From Fomes fomentarius (Eukaryota; Basidiomycota; Agaricomycetes; Polyporales; Polyporaceae), in NCBI GenBank assembly GCA_022606135.1, contig JABYQN010000003.1:2046001-2110000 (forward strand): a stretch of 64,000 nucleotides of DNA, in the 5' to 3' direction. Both the position numbers and the translations under genes were made by a program. This document shows, piece after piece, positions 46,914 through 58,927 of this stretch (its first letter is position 1; each line of letters opens with the position of its first letter). Below the pieces are notes generated by a model that made no database searches, was not told the DNA's origin, and worked only from the letters and a program-made list of their open reading frames with translations.

Positions 46914-48044
46914 ATGACTTCTTACGCTGTCATCGGTGCTTCCAGGGGCATTGGCCTCGAATACGTGCGACAGCTTGTAAGCAGTCTCTACTCACCCTTG
47001 CTATGTATCCAGTCTGACGCGTGCTTTTTCAGGCTGGTCGGCCAGAGTCGACGGTATTTGCTGTCGTGAGGAACGCGGCCGCTTCCATCCACCTCGCTGG
47101 AGCTATCAGGGAACTCACGAACGTGCATGTTCTCGAAGCTGATGTGACCGTCTATGGCTCCCTTGAGGTAGGTACCATTTCTCTGATACTACAGCTTGCC
47201 GATGACTCCATGTCTGCTTCGCTCTCTCAGGCTGCTGCTAAGAAAGTGTCGGAAATTACTGGTGGCAAGCTCGACGTTCTGATCCACAACGCCGCCCACA
47301 TGGATATCCACACGATCTTTAAGGGATTTGATAGCTTGTATGCTGCTTCACTTCCTCGCTAGACTCTGTCTTACTTCAATCTCCCATCACAGTGGAAGCA
47401 TGGATGAACTCGACGAAGAGTTCGTTAAGGCCGTATGTCACATCTTCTCGTTGTGCAATGGAAACAGCATCGTGCTAACAATTCCGGGTTCTTATGCAGT
47501 ACAAAGTTAACGCTCTGGGAGTCATTCACAGCATCTCTGCATTTCTGCCACTCCTGCGCGCGTCCACCACCAATCTCAAGAAGATCGTCGTCATCGGCAC
47601 CCCGGGTGCCGACCACAAGGCCGCACTTGCATGGGGACTTGGGGACATGGCAGCTTATGGTGTGACTAAGGCTGCTAGCATCGTGGTGACAACCAAGTGG
47701 GCAATCAAGCTCAAGGACGAGGGATTTGTCGTTGTGTCTCTCAGCCCCGGCGTGGTCGATACAAGTGTCACTAAGGCGCTGGACGGTGAGTAACCTTGCA
47801 CATGCGACAAGAAATACTACTTATCTAATGATGTGATATATAACGTTCGATAGGTAAAACCGTGCCACAGGATGTCCTCCTTCAGGCCGCTGAGAGCATC
47901 ACGAAGATTGGCGTCCCCATTGAATCCCCGGAGCAGTCTGTCTCACAGCAGCTCAAGGTCATCGAAGAGCTGAAACCAGCAGACAATGGTCTGCTCCTCC
48001 TGCATACAGGCGGAGAGTGGGTGTCTCCACAACCTGCAGTCTAG
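46914..48044 (+). CDS. Short-chain dehydrogenase/reductase (classical SDR)
   Basis: Six exons (46914-46976, 47033-47167, 47231-47337, 47393-47432, 47500-47785, 47854-48044) give 273 residues. The Rossmann start has the dinucleotide motif GASRGIG (residues 8-14). LDVLIHNAAH replaces the usual NNAG, and YGVTK supplies the catalytic Tyr and Lys. Upstream of Tyr, where a catalytic Ser is usual, the sequence reads VVIGTPGADHKAA, so Thr may stand in. LSPGVVDTSVT is the typical segment after the active site. It should be a soluble NAD(P)-dependent oxidoreductase; the substrate cannot be read from sequence. The 63-nt second intron is in frame and has no stop, so retaining it would add 21 residues. 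It sits between F-box genes with a strong TATA box. Confidence 0.9.
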
Positions 48045-48459
48045 TGAGCTATGTTGTAGTCACTTCTTGTACTATTCGCTGTGATAAAGTGTACTGAATA
48101 CATGCCTGATGGTGCAACTCTCCGGTTCGAGTCAAATCGGACACATGGAAAGGCTAACCAAAAGGTAATGACCCATCATACTCGGAGTCCTACCAATGAC
48201 GCACTTGTCGTGTTAACACTCAGAGTCGTAGCGGGAATGAAGCCGACACTCTGAGCTCAGTAGGATAGCGGTAGTAGCACTGCAAAACAGCTACGACCAA
48301 ATATGAGGGTCTCATGGCATGCCTTTGGATGCGCCGACCTTAAGCTACTCGCTCACCCAAAGTATAGGGTATCTATTGAAGCATAAATCAGTCCATAGCT
48401 TGCGGTATTGAAGAGACGAAGTACAAAAGGCGCTGATTTTAACGGCGCTAAATGTACTT
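48045..48459. other. Intergenic interval
   Basis: 3' flank of the SDR gene and upstream region of F-box gene 3. No gene seen. Confidence 0.45.
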
Positions 48460-48517
48460 TTTGTTCGCCCGTTTTGGCAATCAAGTTCAACATAAGTAGG
48501 CGGCTATTCAGAGACGC
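48460..48517 (+). promoter_or_regulatory. Conserved F-box-family promoter block, copy 3
   Basis: TTTGTTCGCCCGTTTTGGCAATCA followed by CATAAGTAGGCGGCTATTCAGAGACGC, 64-121 bp upstream of ATG 48581. The gene it precedes is the most diverged of the four that carry the block. Confidence 0.6.
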
Positions 48518-48580
48518 TCTCTTGTTCACTCTTGACATCGATCCATCTCCTCACCCTTCCACACCAACGTCTGAACAGCT

Positions 48581-51088
48581 ATGCAGCTACGCAGCTCTAA
48601 GAGGGTGAAGACTAACCAGGTTGCCAAGCCCGCCGCCTTACGGGTTGCACGGACGAATGCCACAACGCAAGCAGTCACCACCAAAGGTGCGGTTAGGCTC
48701 CGCAGGGGATGCCTACAAGATCTCCCCGACACAGCCGTTGAGCTCCAGCTTGAGGTAACTGTGCAACGCGTTACTCCATGGTATGAAAGCTCACAGGTCT
48801 TTCAGATTTACGGTCAGCTCGACCCTCAAGACCTCTTGAACATGTCGCGAACTTGCAAGAACTTTCGAAAGTTCTTCTTGCATCGAAACAACGAGAAGCT
48901 TTGGGACTCTGTGGTTAGTAATGCGGAAGGTCTGCCCCCTCGCCCGCCGTGGATGAGCGTGCCGGGGTTCATTCATCTCCTTTTCTCGCCCACTTGTCAT
49001 GTACGTCTATGGTGGTTTCGGTCCCTCATGAGCCTGCACTGCTAACACTGCGGCAGAATTGCGGGGCAAGCAACGTACGGAAAGCTCTTTGGCCCTGGTT
49101 TGTAAGATACTGTGGGAAGTGCATGGATGAACTGTAAGTGTACAGTACAATTCGATGTGGTCAGTCAACGCTGAAATGGGTCCCCCTCTTCTGAAGTACA
49201 TGGGGAGGGATTGAAGCTTCAGCAAGACTAGAGGCAATACCTCCCTATCTCTCTCGCTGGCAAATCAGGGATGCCTTCCGGAAACTCTTTAATGTCATCG
49301 ACCTCAACCTGAAGTGAGTTTTTCTGCGGTTGAACGTGGCCACTGGCAAACAATCTCAATATCCCATATGCAGCCGGTTCCAGGACAAGCAACATAATCG
49401 AGTGCTCAAAAAGGACGTTGAAGATATGATCCAGAATTGGTCTGATGTCACCAGCACTGGCGACAATTGGTATAAATTTGTCGATCGGCGTGCTGATGAC
49501 ACGAGTATGCGATATTCAGTAAGTGATCCCATTGATCATTCCCAAAATGATGCTGATTGAGCGACGTAGTATGCACGCAAGTGTGAGAGGTGGTATAATA
49601 AACAAGAAGAGACGAAAGCGGTGGCGAGGACTGCTCTACTGCAGGAAATCAGGGAGCAAAGATTCAGGGAGTACGTGACCATTACACCGGTGCTTCAGCT
49701 CTGATGTCTTACTTGCGTGATGGATTCGCAGCATTGTTGCACGCTTGAAGGAGACAGAATGGGAGAAGGAAATTGACTTCCTTGGCACGGACGGCCTGGA
49801 GAAGATGTCCCGCATGCCTGTCGTGCGGCGATCCGTCAAGCTCACCGAGAAGGGTAAGTAAAAATGTCCTTGTTTTGATCTTCGAAATGGCTCACACCAT
49901 TTGTAGAATGGGAGCAAGTCCTTGCTGCGATAGACACGTTCCTAGTCGAGACCCGAACGGAGCGCTTAGAGGAGGAACTGGACGATGTCATGGAAATCCG
50001 AGTGACCGAACTGGAAGAAGCTATTGTCGCTCACTACGTTCAGCTCCCGCGCAGCTTCAGAATGGACTGCAGGCCTCGTGCTGTGGACCTCGCAGAAGAG
50101 CCTGAAATTCGGGCACTAGGAGAGGCGCCGACGAAGGACAACGTCACTCGAGACACTTTCGCGGATGTTCTTTCCTCTATCATACCTCGTTGGGAGAAGA
50201 AACAGAAAGCAGGACTTACGAAGATCATCCGGCCGCACCTCGGAATCAAGCGCATCCCTCGGGGCATCGACCCACTTGACCTCGCAATCGCCGTCTTCTA
50301 CTGGGACCGTTATGCTCCAGATAATCGGTCCCCTGCGCTACATTATCCAGATCTGCTCGGCCGCGACTGTATGCGCAGCAACCCGGGCTACGCTTGGGCT
50401 GACACTGAGCCGGCCGAGGACGATGGATGGGCCCAGATTGCTCGTCGCCGCTCAGAAGTTCCATTCAACCTTAGCCACTTGCGACACCGGCGTGGCCTCG
50501 GTGTTGGCGTCGAATGGATGCGCGCCATTGTGACCGCTTTAGGTCTGGATCCAAACAGGGCAACGTACGACGAGCTCCAGAGATGCGATGCACGGGTGAG
50601 GTGTCTCGATTGCGTGAAGCTCGGGAAAGAGGACCGCATATATTCTTGGCAGGCAGCGGTGCGTCGCTCGTGAATCATACATATTTCAACTCCTACTAAT
50701 GAGGATGTCGTCAGTTCAAACACACCGTCGAGCATGAACCCAAAGTCTACCATCAGAAACCGGGCACGCTTCAACACAATCATTGGAAGGGTGTGTCAGA
50801 GGAAGACATGGTTCGTGTGCGGGAGATAGAACTTCGCGAGCATGGGTTATCATCTCCAAGCACGATATGGTCGTGCTCGCTGTGTGTGGATTGGGAAGGG
50901 AATGGCAAAGAGGTCCGTGAGCACATGGTATCTCAGTGAGCGAACTTCATTCGAAAGGTCTGTTGGTCCTTGGATACTGACGCGATTCATTCAGACATGA
51001 TATCCTTGAGGTAAACCACCTCATCAATGATGGTGTGATTTACCCGAGTACAGGAACGTGTTCCAAGCCTTCAATCGTCCTGTCCTAG
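48581..51088 (+). CDS. F-box protein 3
   Basis: Starts at ATG 48581 with a basic leader (MQLRSSKRVKTNQVAKPAAL). The F-box follows across an intron (CLQDLPDTAVELQLE, then VFQIYGQLDPQDLLNMSRTC). The family motifs KLWDSVV, LPPRPPWMSVPGFIHLLF and CHNCG come next. A long exon from about 49907 to 50660 carries the helical domain (MEIRVTELEEAIVAHYVQLP), KRIPRGIDPLDLAIAVF and CLDC. The last exons contain WSCSLCVDWEGNGKEVREH and end TCSKPSIVLS at TAG 51086-51088. I joined the exons by splice signals but did not sum every one. This is the intact parent-type copy of the pseudogenes at 25436-26571 and 30143-30540. Presumed Skp1-binding substrate receptor. Confidence 0.85.
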
Positions 51089-52054
51089 GAATTGGAATGG
51101 TCACTTGCGAGTCGGGAATCCTCCAGATCCACCCGGATTGCTTTGGGGGCTTATTCTTGGCTGCTGTGCCTGAACGCAGTGGTCTAGTACTGCAAACCAC
51201 CCTCGTTCAGGCTCTTGATGGGCCAAAGGATGAATTTCGGACCATGCCATATGAAATTTCCGCTGTATTGTTGCTGTATAGTACCCTGAAATGTTATGTT
51301 CATTGTACATATGGCTTCGGTATGTTCGAGTTGAGCGTCAGTCTTAGACGCGACCGCCTCACGGTCAAGCGTCAAGTCTCACTGGATGGACGAGATGACA
51401 GAATGCCTTCGATTGTGTTTTGCACATGGTGTACGCAAGAGTAGAGGAATACAACCAGTATAAACACGGAGCACGCGTTTTATGTCTTTGCGCTTTGTCT
51501 TACACTGTACTAGATATCCAGCTCTGCTCCTCCTCCTCTTCTCCATCTCCTTCCTCACCCGCGTGCTCGAAAGTTCCCGGACTTCGAGTTCTTCGCTTTT
51601 TCTCACTCTCCCATCCACTTCCCTATTTCTTCTATCCTACTGTGTCACTCTCAATATCTCTCGAAAGACCTCCATTCCATACAGTTACAGTACGTACAGA
51701 GCGGTAGTCACTTCGCTTCCGCCGGCTTGAGCTCGGCCTTCCCGGTCGTGCGAGAGATCCGTGGCGACGCGAGCCCGATGACTCGTCCGCGCTGTCATCC
51801 TTCTTCGCCCTGCCCGATTCACGCTTGAATAGATTCCTGCGCGAGCTTGAGGGTGACGATGTGAAGGGTTACATTGGCGGCGATCGGATCTGCACTGTCC
51901 CCATAACGAAACAACTCCTGAACGTGACTAACACTGAGATAATACGGTCCTTACATAGCTCTACTATACAGGCCAAAGGGTAGCGAAGGATGCACCCACA
52001 CCAGCATTCTACCTTAGCGACCCCTCGGACCTCCGAAGTCAATATCACAGCATG
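51089..52054. other. Intergenic interval between convergent F-box genes 3 and 4
   Basis: About 970 bp with pyrimidine-rich 3'-UTR-like sequence (51520-51720). A segment from ~51890 is shared with the 3' flank of F-box gene 2. It includes the 28-bp block at 52017-52044. Confidence 0.5.
52017..52044 (-). repeat. Conserved 28-bp block downstream of F-box stop, copy 3
   Basis: Reverse complement ATTGACTTCGGAGGTCCGAGGGGTCGCT, 11 bp beyond the stop of F-box gene 4. Confidence 0.7.
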
Positions 52055-54590
52055 CTACCCAAAAACAGGCGGCTTCAACAAGGCACTGCTCTTGAGCGGA
52101 TGCACAAAGACCGTCCCATCGCGTATGCATTCATCGTAATCCTTCCGCTCATGTCTATGGTAGAGTTAGTACAGCGGAAATTTGAGATAGTCTTGGTGGT
52201 ACTCACTTCTGTAAGAGATGTCCCTTCATCTCGCGGCCCGTCCCATCAAAGTTGGTGCACAGAGAGCACGCCCACACGCTGTCACGGATGTCAAGAGAGA
52301 GAGCGTGGGCGAACGCTTCACCCTTACGACTGAGGGGTAGCTCCCCATCATCCACCCGTGTCCATTCAACGTGGGGCTCAAGAACACTCAGATTCTTTCC
52401 CCTCCATACTATCATTGCATGATGGAGCTAGCCAAGAGACCTCAGTCAGCACGCAGACAGAGACACACATGCTAGATTGTTGTACTCACCGCGGCTTCCC
52501 AGCCATACACCTCACTCCGTCCCAAAAGCCGCAGACATTCCTTGCAACGCAGTCGCCGGTTGCACTTCTCTAGGTCTTCTGCCAAGGTCCTCAGGGGATC
52601 TAGACCGAGTTCCACGAGGATAGCTCTAAGACGCTCCCGGACGTAGCGTTTGAAGTCACGTGCTGCGTACCGGTAGTTATACGGCTCGTGGCGTAGGAGG
52701 AAGGAAGGCTCAGGGTTCGAGACAACGGGGAACATGCCGCGGACTGCATCAGAATAGGAGGGTGGTCTCGAAAGGGGAGTATTCGAGTCAACAGAATTTA
52801 CACAGGTGTGGGCAAGGACGGCAGGGAACCGCAGTCGCACTGTGCAATTGCTGCACACCCACAACGCGATCGCAAGGTCAAGCGGTTCCTCGATCTCCGC
52901 TGGTATCGGATCCGGACCCAGGCATTCGCGCAGACTGTTTCTCCAAAGCTCTCGCTTGTCCTCAAGCCAGCGTGAGGAGAGATCAGGCAAAAGGGCCAGG
53001 AAATCGTCAATGGTGATGGCACGCGATGGCAAAGCGTCCACAAGAGTGCGGCATTCCTCCATGAAAGCTAAATCGACCAACAGGGGTCGAATAGTCATCT
53101 CCGGAGTCCGCGGAAGCCGAACGTAGTGGGCGACGATGGCCTCTTCAAGAGTTTGTAGGCGTTCCTTCCACGTCCGTATCTGGCGGACGTCATGAAGGAG
53201 GTCGTTAACCTCCCTAGAAACTTGTGACCAATCTGCAAACAAGGTCAACGATGCATGCCGGCAGAGTCAGAGTGAAGTACGGAACATACCAAACGTCAAG
53301 TAGAGGTCGTCCACATGGCGGGCGACACTGCCTAATATGGATATCTCCTTCTGAAACCGGCTATACCCAAGCAAGTCCACTTCCTTGTCCCATCCCATCT
53401 TCCTCACGCGAGTCACGATCCTACGGTTGGAGGGATGATCCTAAGATGTCATTGCACAAGGAAAGCAACACGTGTGAGAACTTACTCTCTGAGGCGCTGT
53501 CGTCGTGTTATCTCTTTCTCGCGCCCGATCCATTCGTGACACCGTTGTTCGTGCTGATAAAGTGAATCAATCGACGGTATAGCAGATATGCATAGCCAAG
53601 CCCACCATGGTGAGTTCTGCCCGACGATCCATTTGTTTCTTTAGGAAGGCCATAACCTCTGGGCAGTCCCTAGAAGCGTTCGGTCGGTGCAACAGAGCGC
53701 CGTAGTCTTGAACAAAGGTGTCCACTTCACGTTTCAAGTACAGCTCATGACTGATAAACCAGATTGAATTCATGTCACTCCGATTCGGAGCATTGAGACC
53801 ACTCACAATCGCCGATATGCGGTGAAGACGTCATCGAGCCTGATCTTTGGGTCAACCGCGTCGACCAGGTTCTCTGCTTCGAACGGACTGTAAGTGCTAC
53901 AAGGCCAATAATGTTAGCTGAGCGTGTCTGGGTTCGCGCCACATCGGCAAGAATGCCTTACATGTCTGATCTGCACTGGCGGCAGTATCGCAAGGACCAC
54001 TGCCAAACCACGTCGACGAACTCGTCCTCAGAGCCACACAGCTGTTCACCTTTATAAGTAAAATTCTATGGGCGAGGAGATATTCGCCACATACGTGGCA
54101 AATGTTGCAGTAGAGAAGATGGATCCACGCCGGTGGGCTCAAGTTGACGCAGGCCGGGAGGGGTGGTACGTCGCTCGCGTTCGCCAGCACAACGTCCCAC
54201 AGAGATTTCTTGGTACCCTTATCAAGAATTACGCTGCGAATGACCTTGGACGTGTGTAGAAGGGCCCATATATCGCGAGGATGGACGTGGCTGAAAACCT
54301 GACATATGCCACACAGTTGTTGAGGTGCCCTTCAACCATGCATTGAAAGGAACAGAGGACGCACCTCGACCACGACCTCAAGAGGGAAGTGCATAAGCTG
54401 TTCTATTGTTTCCTTCTGCTTATTGGTGCCCGGGGTCGTCGCCCGCGCCACCTTACCTGAGATGGTTTGAGTTGGTTAGTAGCAGTCACTGGTTCGTCGC
54501 ATTCTACAAGAAGGCATGCTTACAATGCTCACCGGACGGGGTAGACGTTGGATAAGTGATTTCTGCGTTCTTGCATTCCGGGGTATCCAT
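52055..54590 (-). CDS. F-box protein 4
   Basis: Closest to F-box proteins 1 and 2 and with the same exon plan. Start ATG 54590 (MDTPECKNAEITYP), stop TAG 52055-52057. The F-box is MHFPLEVVVEVFSHVHPRDIWALL, followed by the WDVV and CVNLSPPAWIHLLY motifs. RDCPEVMAFLKKQMDR is kept. The long exon down to ~52490 is open (DWSQVSREVNDLLHDVRQ ... CSNC ... CKECLRLLGRSEVYGWEAA). The C-terminal exons keep CSLCTNFDGTGREMKGH and VHPLKSSALLKPPVFG. No inactivating change was noticed. Presumed SCF adaptor; the target is unknown. Its promoter block lies closer to the ATG than in the other copies. Confidence 0.85.
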
Positions 54591-54629
54591 ATCGATGTGG
54601 TTGGAACTCAAGAGGAGTGAGGACGTAAG

Positions 54630-54680
54630 CGCTCACCTATGGGCCACTTTACATGATGTCCAAAATGGGCAAACAAAAGC
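54630..54680 (-). promoter_or_regulatory. Conserved F-box-family promoter block, copy 4
   Basis: On the - strand: GCTTTTGTTTGCCCATTTTGG then ACATCATGTAAAGTGGCCCAT, 40-90 bp upstream of ATG 54590; shorter than the other copies through small deletions. Confidence 0.55.
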
Positions 54681-54883
54681 ATGTCTGACCAAAGCGATAC
54701 CGAAGTTGAATGCTAGTTAGTATACAGCAGTGAACAATATTGAGTATCGCGAACTATCTGATAAGACAAATTATCACCTAAGGAGTCGAATCGCGTCGTC
54801 ACGTTGTAGAGGCGATACACACATATGCAGTGAGTCATTGCGATCCAATTACCGAATGCTGAAAGTTGTCGTCTCCTTACTGA

Positions 54884-57482
54884 TCATACGAGAACACGAA
54901 TCGCCGGCCGCAACAGTGCAAGACTCTTTCCCGGATGCAGGTATATCGTCCCGTCCCTCATGCAGTCATCCGAGTACGTGATTTCATGCCTAAACGCGGA
55001 ACAACGGTCGTCAGCACACGCATAGCACACAATCCAAACAAGTTCGAACATACATCTCCTGCAGGTGCGCCTTGATCTTCTCGCTCTTCTCCGCCTTCTC
55101 GTCCCAATTGACACACAGCGAGCACGCCCAGACGCTCCCGGGCATGGAAAGCGACAAGCCGTGTTCATGCGCCTCGGCATTCTCCACCGTCGGCATGTCA
55201 TCAGCGGAGACGCGCTCCCACTGGTCATGTTCGATCAACATGTAGTCGTTCGACCACGCATGCTGCAGCTATCCACCGCCCATCCCATCAGCCGTCAGCC
55301 ACCACCGTAAGGACGGATCAGTCTTCCTCTCACGGACACTCACCGCTGCCTCCCACGTATACACCTTGTTCCCGTCGTCCCCAAGCCCCTCCGCCTGGAA
55401 TCTCCGGCAATGGACACACTGCACTCTTGCCTTGCACTTCCTCAGCTCCTCCACGGTCGCGCACGCGGGGTCAAGCCCGAGCGCCTTGACGATGTTGCGC
55501 AGGTTTCTTACCGCGCGCGCGAGCGCCGAATCGCGGTTGAGCATGTTCTTCAGCGCGAACGGGATGCGTTTCGCCGGATAGAAGCGGTCCGGGTCTGCAT
55601 CGGGCGTGATCGCCGCCGTCTTGTACACGTCCGCGGCCTGGACGAAGAGCACATCATCCCCGTCGTACTCGATGTCGAAGCCGTCCGGATCGAGCCACAG
55701 GTCCATCCCATGCCGTGAGTGCGCGCACTGGTGCGCGAGGACGGCTGGGTAGTGGAAGAAGGGGAACGTGCTGCGGCTGCTACAGTGCGTGCATGGGAAG
55801 ATAGCGAAGGCGAGGTTCAGTGGATCGACGTCGTCGGCTACGGGCGGGATGTATTTACTGAGCGCAGCCAGCAGCTCGTTCTTGCGCTCTTGCTCCCAGC
55901 GCGCAGCGAGCATGGGCACGATGGCAGCGAAGTCCTCGCGAGTGACGGTCTGATCGGCCAGAACGTCTGCGATGGCCCTGCATTCTTCCATCAAGGCGAG
56001 GTCGACGTACTCTGGCCTGCAGTCCATCGAGGCCACTCTTGGAAGCTGAACGTAGTGCGCAAGCATGGCCTGCTCAAGATTGAGGAAGCGAGGGCGTAGC
56101 ACGTCCCCGCGCTCTTTGTCAAGTCGGTTCTTCCGAAACTTTTGTAGGGTTGGTTCAACAGCTTTAAGGGTCTTCCGCCAAGCTACAAGAGAGCATCAGC
56201 CTGTGATGTCACGATAGAGCGAGCGGACAGACGGACAACTTGGTGTCAACTTTGCGGCCTGTCGAACGCCGGGAATTCGCTCCAGATCCCATTTTTGGAA
56301 TTCATTGAGGGAATCGATCTCCTTCTCCCATTCCGAGTTTCTCAAGCGTTCAAGAATTCTGTCAAGGTCATTGAGCTCAAAGTTTCCATCGAGCGCCGTC
56401 GGCTGAGACTCACTCCTTGAACCGCTCGTCTCTCTTGACGTCCAGGTCTGCGGCTCTGTCGGCCTTCTGACGATTGTACCAAGCCACACACCGTTTCGCA
56501 TGCTATCGGGGTTTCAAGTCAGGGCTTCAACGACTCTGTAAGACTTGTTTACTCGCCTGCTGCTTTGTTAACCGATCATTCTGCAATACAGTCACAAGTT
56601 GCGTTCTAACTTCAGCAGGGACAGGGCACCCCGCTTGGCGAAGATCTTCCACCAGCGCGTCCACCTGAGGCTTATGGATCCTGTAGTACTGACTGGTACT
56701 GCTGTTCAGGAAGCGCCTACGGAGTCGCGTTGAGTCAGAGTGGCCAAGCCTACATATGGGTGGAATGAGACCAACTTGTCTTTAGTGAGATGCACCCAGA
56801 AGATGTCTTCCAGGGCGCGATGCTCCGCGAACGTGATGTGACGGTCAACTTGGAAGATCTTCCTCGAGGCGTCGTCGTACTCGTAGGACCTGGTATCTAC
56901 TTATTAGCCGGGATGGAGGAGATGTATAAACGAAGAGAGGCGTACATGCTTAAGAGGCACTTCGGGCAATAACGGACGAACCACTCCCATATGATTCTCT
57001 GAATGTTGGCTTGCCCGCAGTTCTACGGACGGGGTAAGGGACCACTTGAAGCTGTGTAAACGTGAACGGCAGATAGCTCACATGACAATAAGGAAAGAAT
57101 AGCAGATTGATGAAGGCCGGCTCGCTGAGGAACGGTGGGGGTTCGGGAATGCCGCCTACAGTCTCGCGTGCAGCCTTCCAAAGACGCTCGTTTGAGGGAT
57201 GTAGGAAGAACGCGCGGAACTTCTTGCAGGTACGCGAAAGGTTGAGGAGGTCGCGTGGATGGAGGTTGCTAAATACCTGTGTCACATCCCCACATGCGTT
57301 AGAACATCAATAAGTTGTAGGCGTCTGGTAGAACGCACCTCAAGCTGCACCTCGACCGCGAACTCGGGCAGGTCTTGGAGACATCCCTTGCGGCGCCTCA
57401 CTGTTCGCTTATGAGCCCGTTCTGGCGCTGAGGTCGCTGCTGATGCTGTTTCCGTTGGCTTTGCTCGTTTTCGAGGCGGCAT
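54884..57482 (-). CDS. F-box protein 5 (diverged member)
   Basis: Start ATG 57482 (MPPRKRAKPTETASAA), stop TGA 54884-54886. The F-box spans an intron (CLQDLPEFAVEVQLE, then VFSNLHPRDLLNLSRTCKKFRAFFL) and is followed by RLWKAARETVGGIPEPPPFLSEPAFINLLFFPYCH. This matches the standard family pattern better than genes 1, 2 and 4 do. The large exon (about 55343 to 56182) carries LNLEQAMLAHYVQLPRV and a HCSS/C-rich stretch. Asp-rich segments and CVHCRRF follow. The last exons contain WACSLCVNWDEKAEKSEKIKAHLQEM and LHPGKSLALLRP. It lacks the conserved promoter block of the others. Presumed Skp1-binding substrate adaptor. Confidence 0.82.
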
Positions 57483-57874
57483 CAGGCGCAGAGGATGACA
57501 GTTGAGGATGATGGTGCTGGTAGTCGTCCAAAACTGGAGGCGGCGCTTCTCACGAGTCACGAAGCGCCCATGGGCGTTTAAACTCAGATTCATCGCCAGT
57601 TGCTAAGTACCAGTGCAGTACATACTTCAAGTACTTACCTCAGCTCTCACACTCTGCCCCGCTTGCTCGTCCCTTTCTCTCATGCGCTCGCCAACGGTTG
57701 TTATGGACCAAGTCTTGTCTTTGTATTTAGTATCCCACTCTTAGCCGAATGGGCGTCTCTGGGGTCCACCTAGCATGTCCCATCGCGTCACGACTCGCTT
57801 GCATCGGCATCGGACGTTTCCTCAACGACCGCCACGTCCACGTTCATTCAGTTTCCTGGACTCACCTGCTCATC
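57483..57874. promoter_or_regulatory. Divergent promoter between F-box 5 and the MYND gene
   Basis: About 390 bp shared by two divergently transcribed genes. No clear TATA box. Confidence 0.45.
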
Positions 57875-58927
57875 ATGTCCGAGCCGCTCTGTCCAAACAA
57901 ACCCTGGGAGGGTTTCGAGGGTATCTCTGACCCAGGTCCGATGACCTTGCGGTGCTGTCTTCACTGTCACCAGCGGCCGCAGGAGGATGGCCGACTTCGC
58001 CGCTGCTCCAATTGCTTTTCAGCCTTCTACTGTAGCAGGGAGTGTCAAAGAGCGGATTGGGCCACACATAAGTGAGTCATCTCGCCCTCTCTCTAATAAA
58101 GGCCGTCAGTCGACCTAATGATCCTGCACAGGACCACATGCCGCGAGAGGGGAACCGGCCGCACGGACCAAAAGAGCACGCAATGGGACACCGAGGCACG
58201 GTCCATAGGCTTCTCGTCCATCCGCAAATACGAGTCCGCGCTCTCGGACTTCGTGGAAGCACACTCGTACGCGATCGCCGCTCTTGCCCGAGCACTCGTC
58301 ATGCAGGCGGGCGGGATCCGCTGGGCTCAAAGGCCGCTCCGGATGCTTCAGCTTCAGTTCAACTCGACCGCCGCTCTCGGTGTGCACCGCAACCCAGCCT
58401 GCACGTTCAAGTTCATGGCATCCCATTTCGTCGTCCTCGACGAATATTTCAGGCACTACCCGCACACGGCGAAAGACTGGGCAGAGACGCTGCCCACCCG
58501 CCAAGCCATCGAGGCCCTGTGCAAGGACACGCCGAGATATGCTGGCCTCCTCCCGGTGTGGATCGTCGTTCCGGGCGTGGACGTAAGCGAGATGATGTTC
58601 TTCCCTCAAGTCGAGGACGACCCCAGCCAGAATGAGAGTCTGAGCAAGTGGGGCACGAAGCTCGCCGTCCTGGCGGATTTCATCCAGTTCCTCAAAGGTA
58701 GCATCAATCTTGGGTACCCACTGCACAACGTGGAAGGCGGTCATGAGGCCATCACGCTCCCTGGTCACTATGTTCGCAACAACGGGACTTGGACGTGGCA
58801 GGCGTACTTTACCAAATGGAGCGAGTACCAGCGGGGGATACACAGGACGCTTGATGCTACCATCGACCGCCTGTGGCTTGGTGTCCCTCCGGATGAATTG
58901 ATGCTTTACTTCTCGATGACAGGATGA
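57875..58927 (+). CDS. MYND-type zinc-finger protein
   Basis: Two exons (57875-58071, 58132-58927) give 330 residues. Near the N-terminus (residues ~27-69) is a complete MYND finger: CLHC, then CSNC, YCSREC, and H...C split across the intron (WATHK | TTC). The remaining ~260 residues contain a conserved-looking helical domain (YALARALVM-like AIAALARALVMQAGG; FKFMASHFVVLDEYF) with no catalytic motif that I recognise. In agaricomycetes such proteins form large families; MYND fingers bind proline-rich partners, sometimes transcription factors or methyltransferase complexes. There is no SET domain here. Location and target are unknown. Confidence 0.88.

Noticed and set aside
49990..50673. Separate small gene starting MEIRVTELEEA
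   Set aside because: It is the large internal exon of F-box gene 3, continuous with upstream exons through good splice sites.
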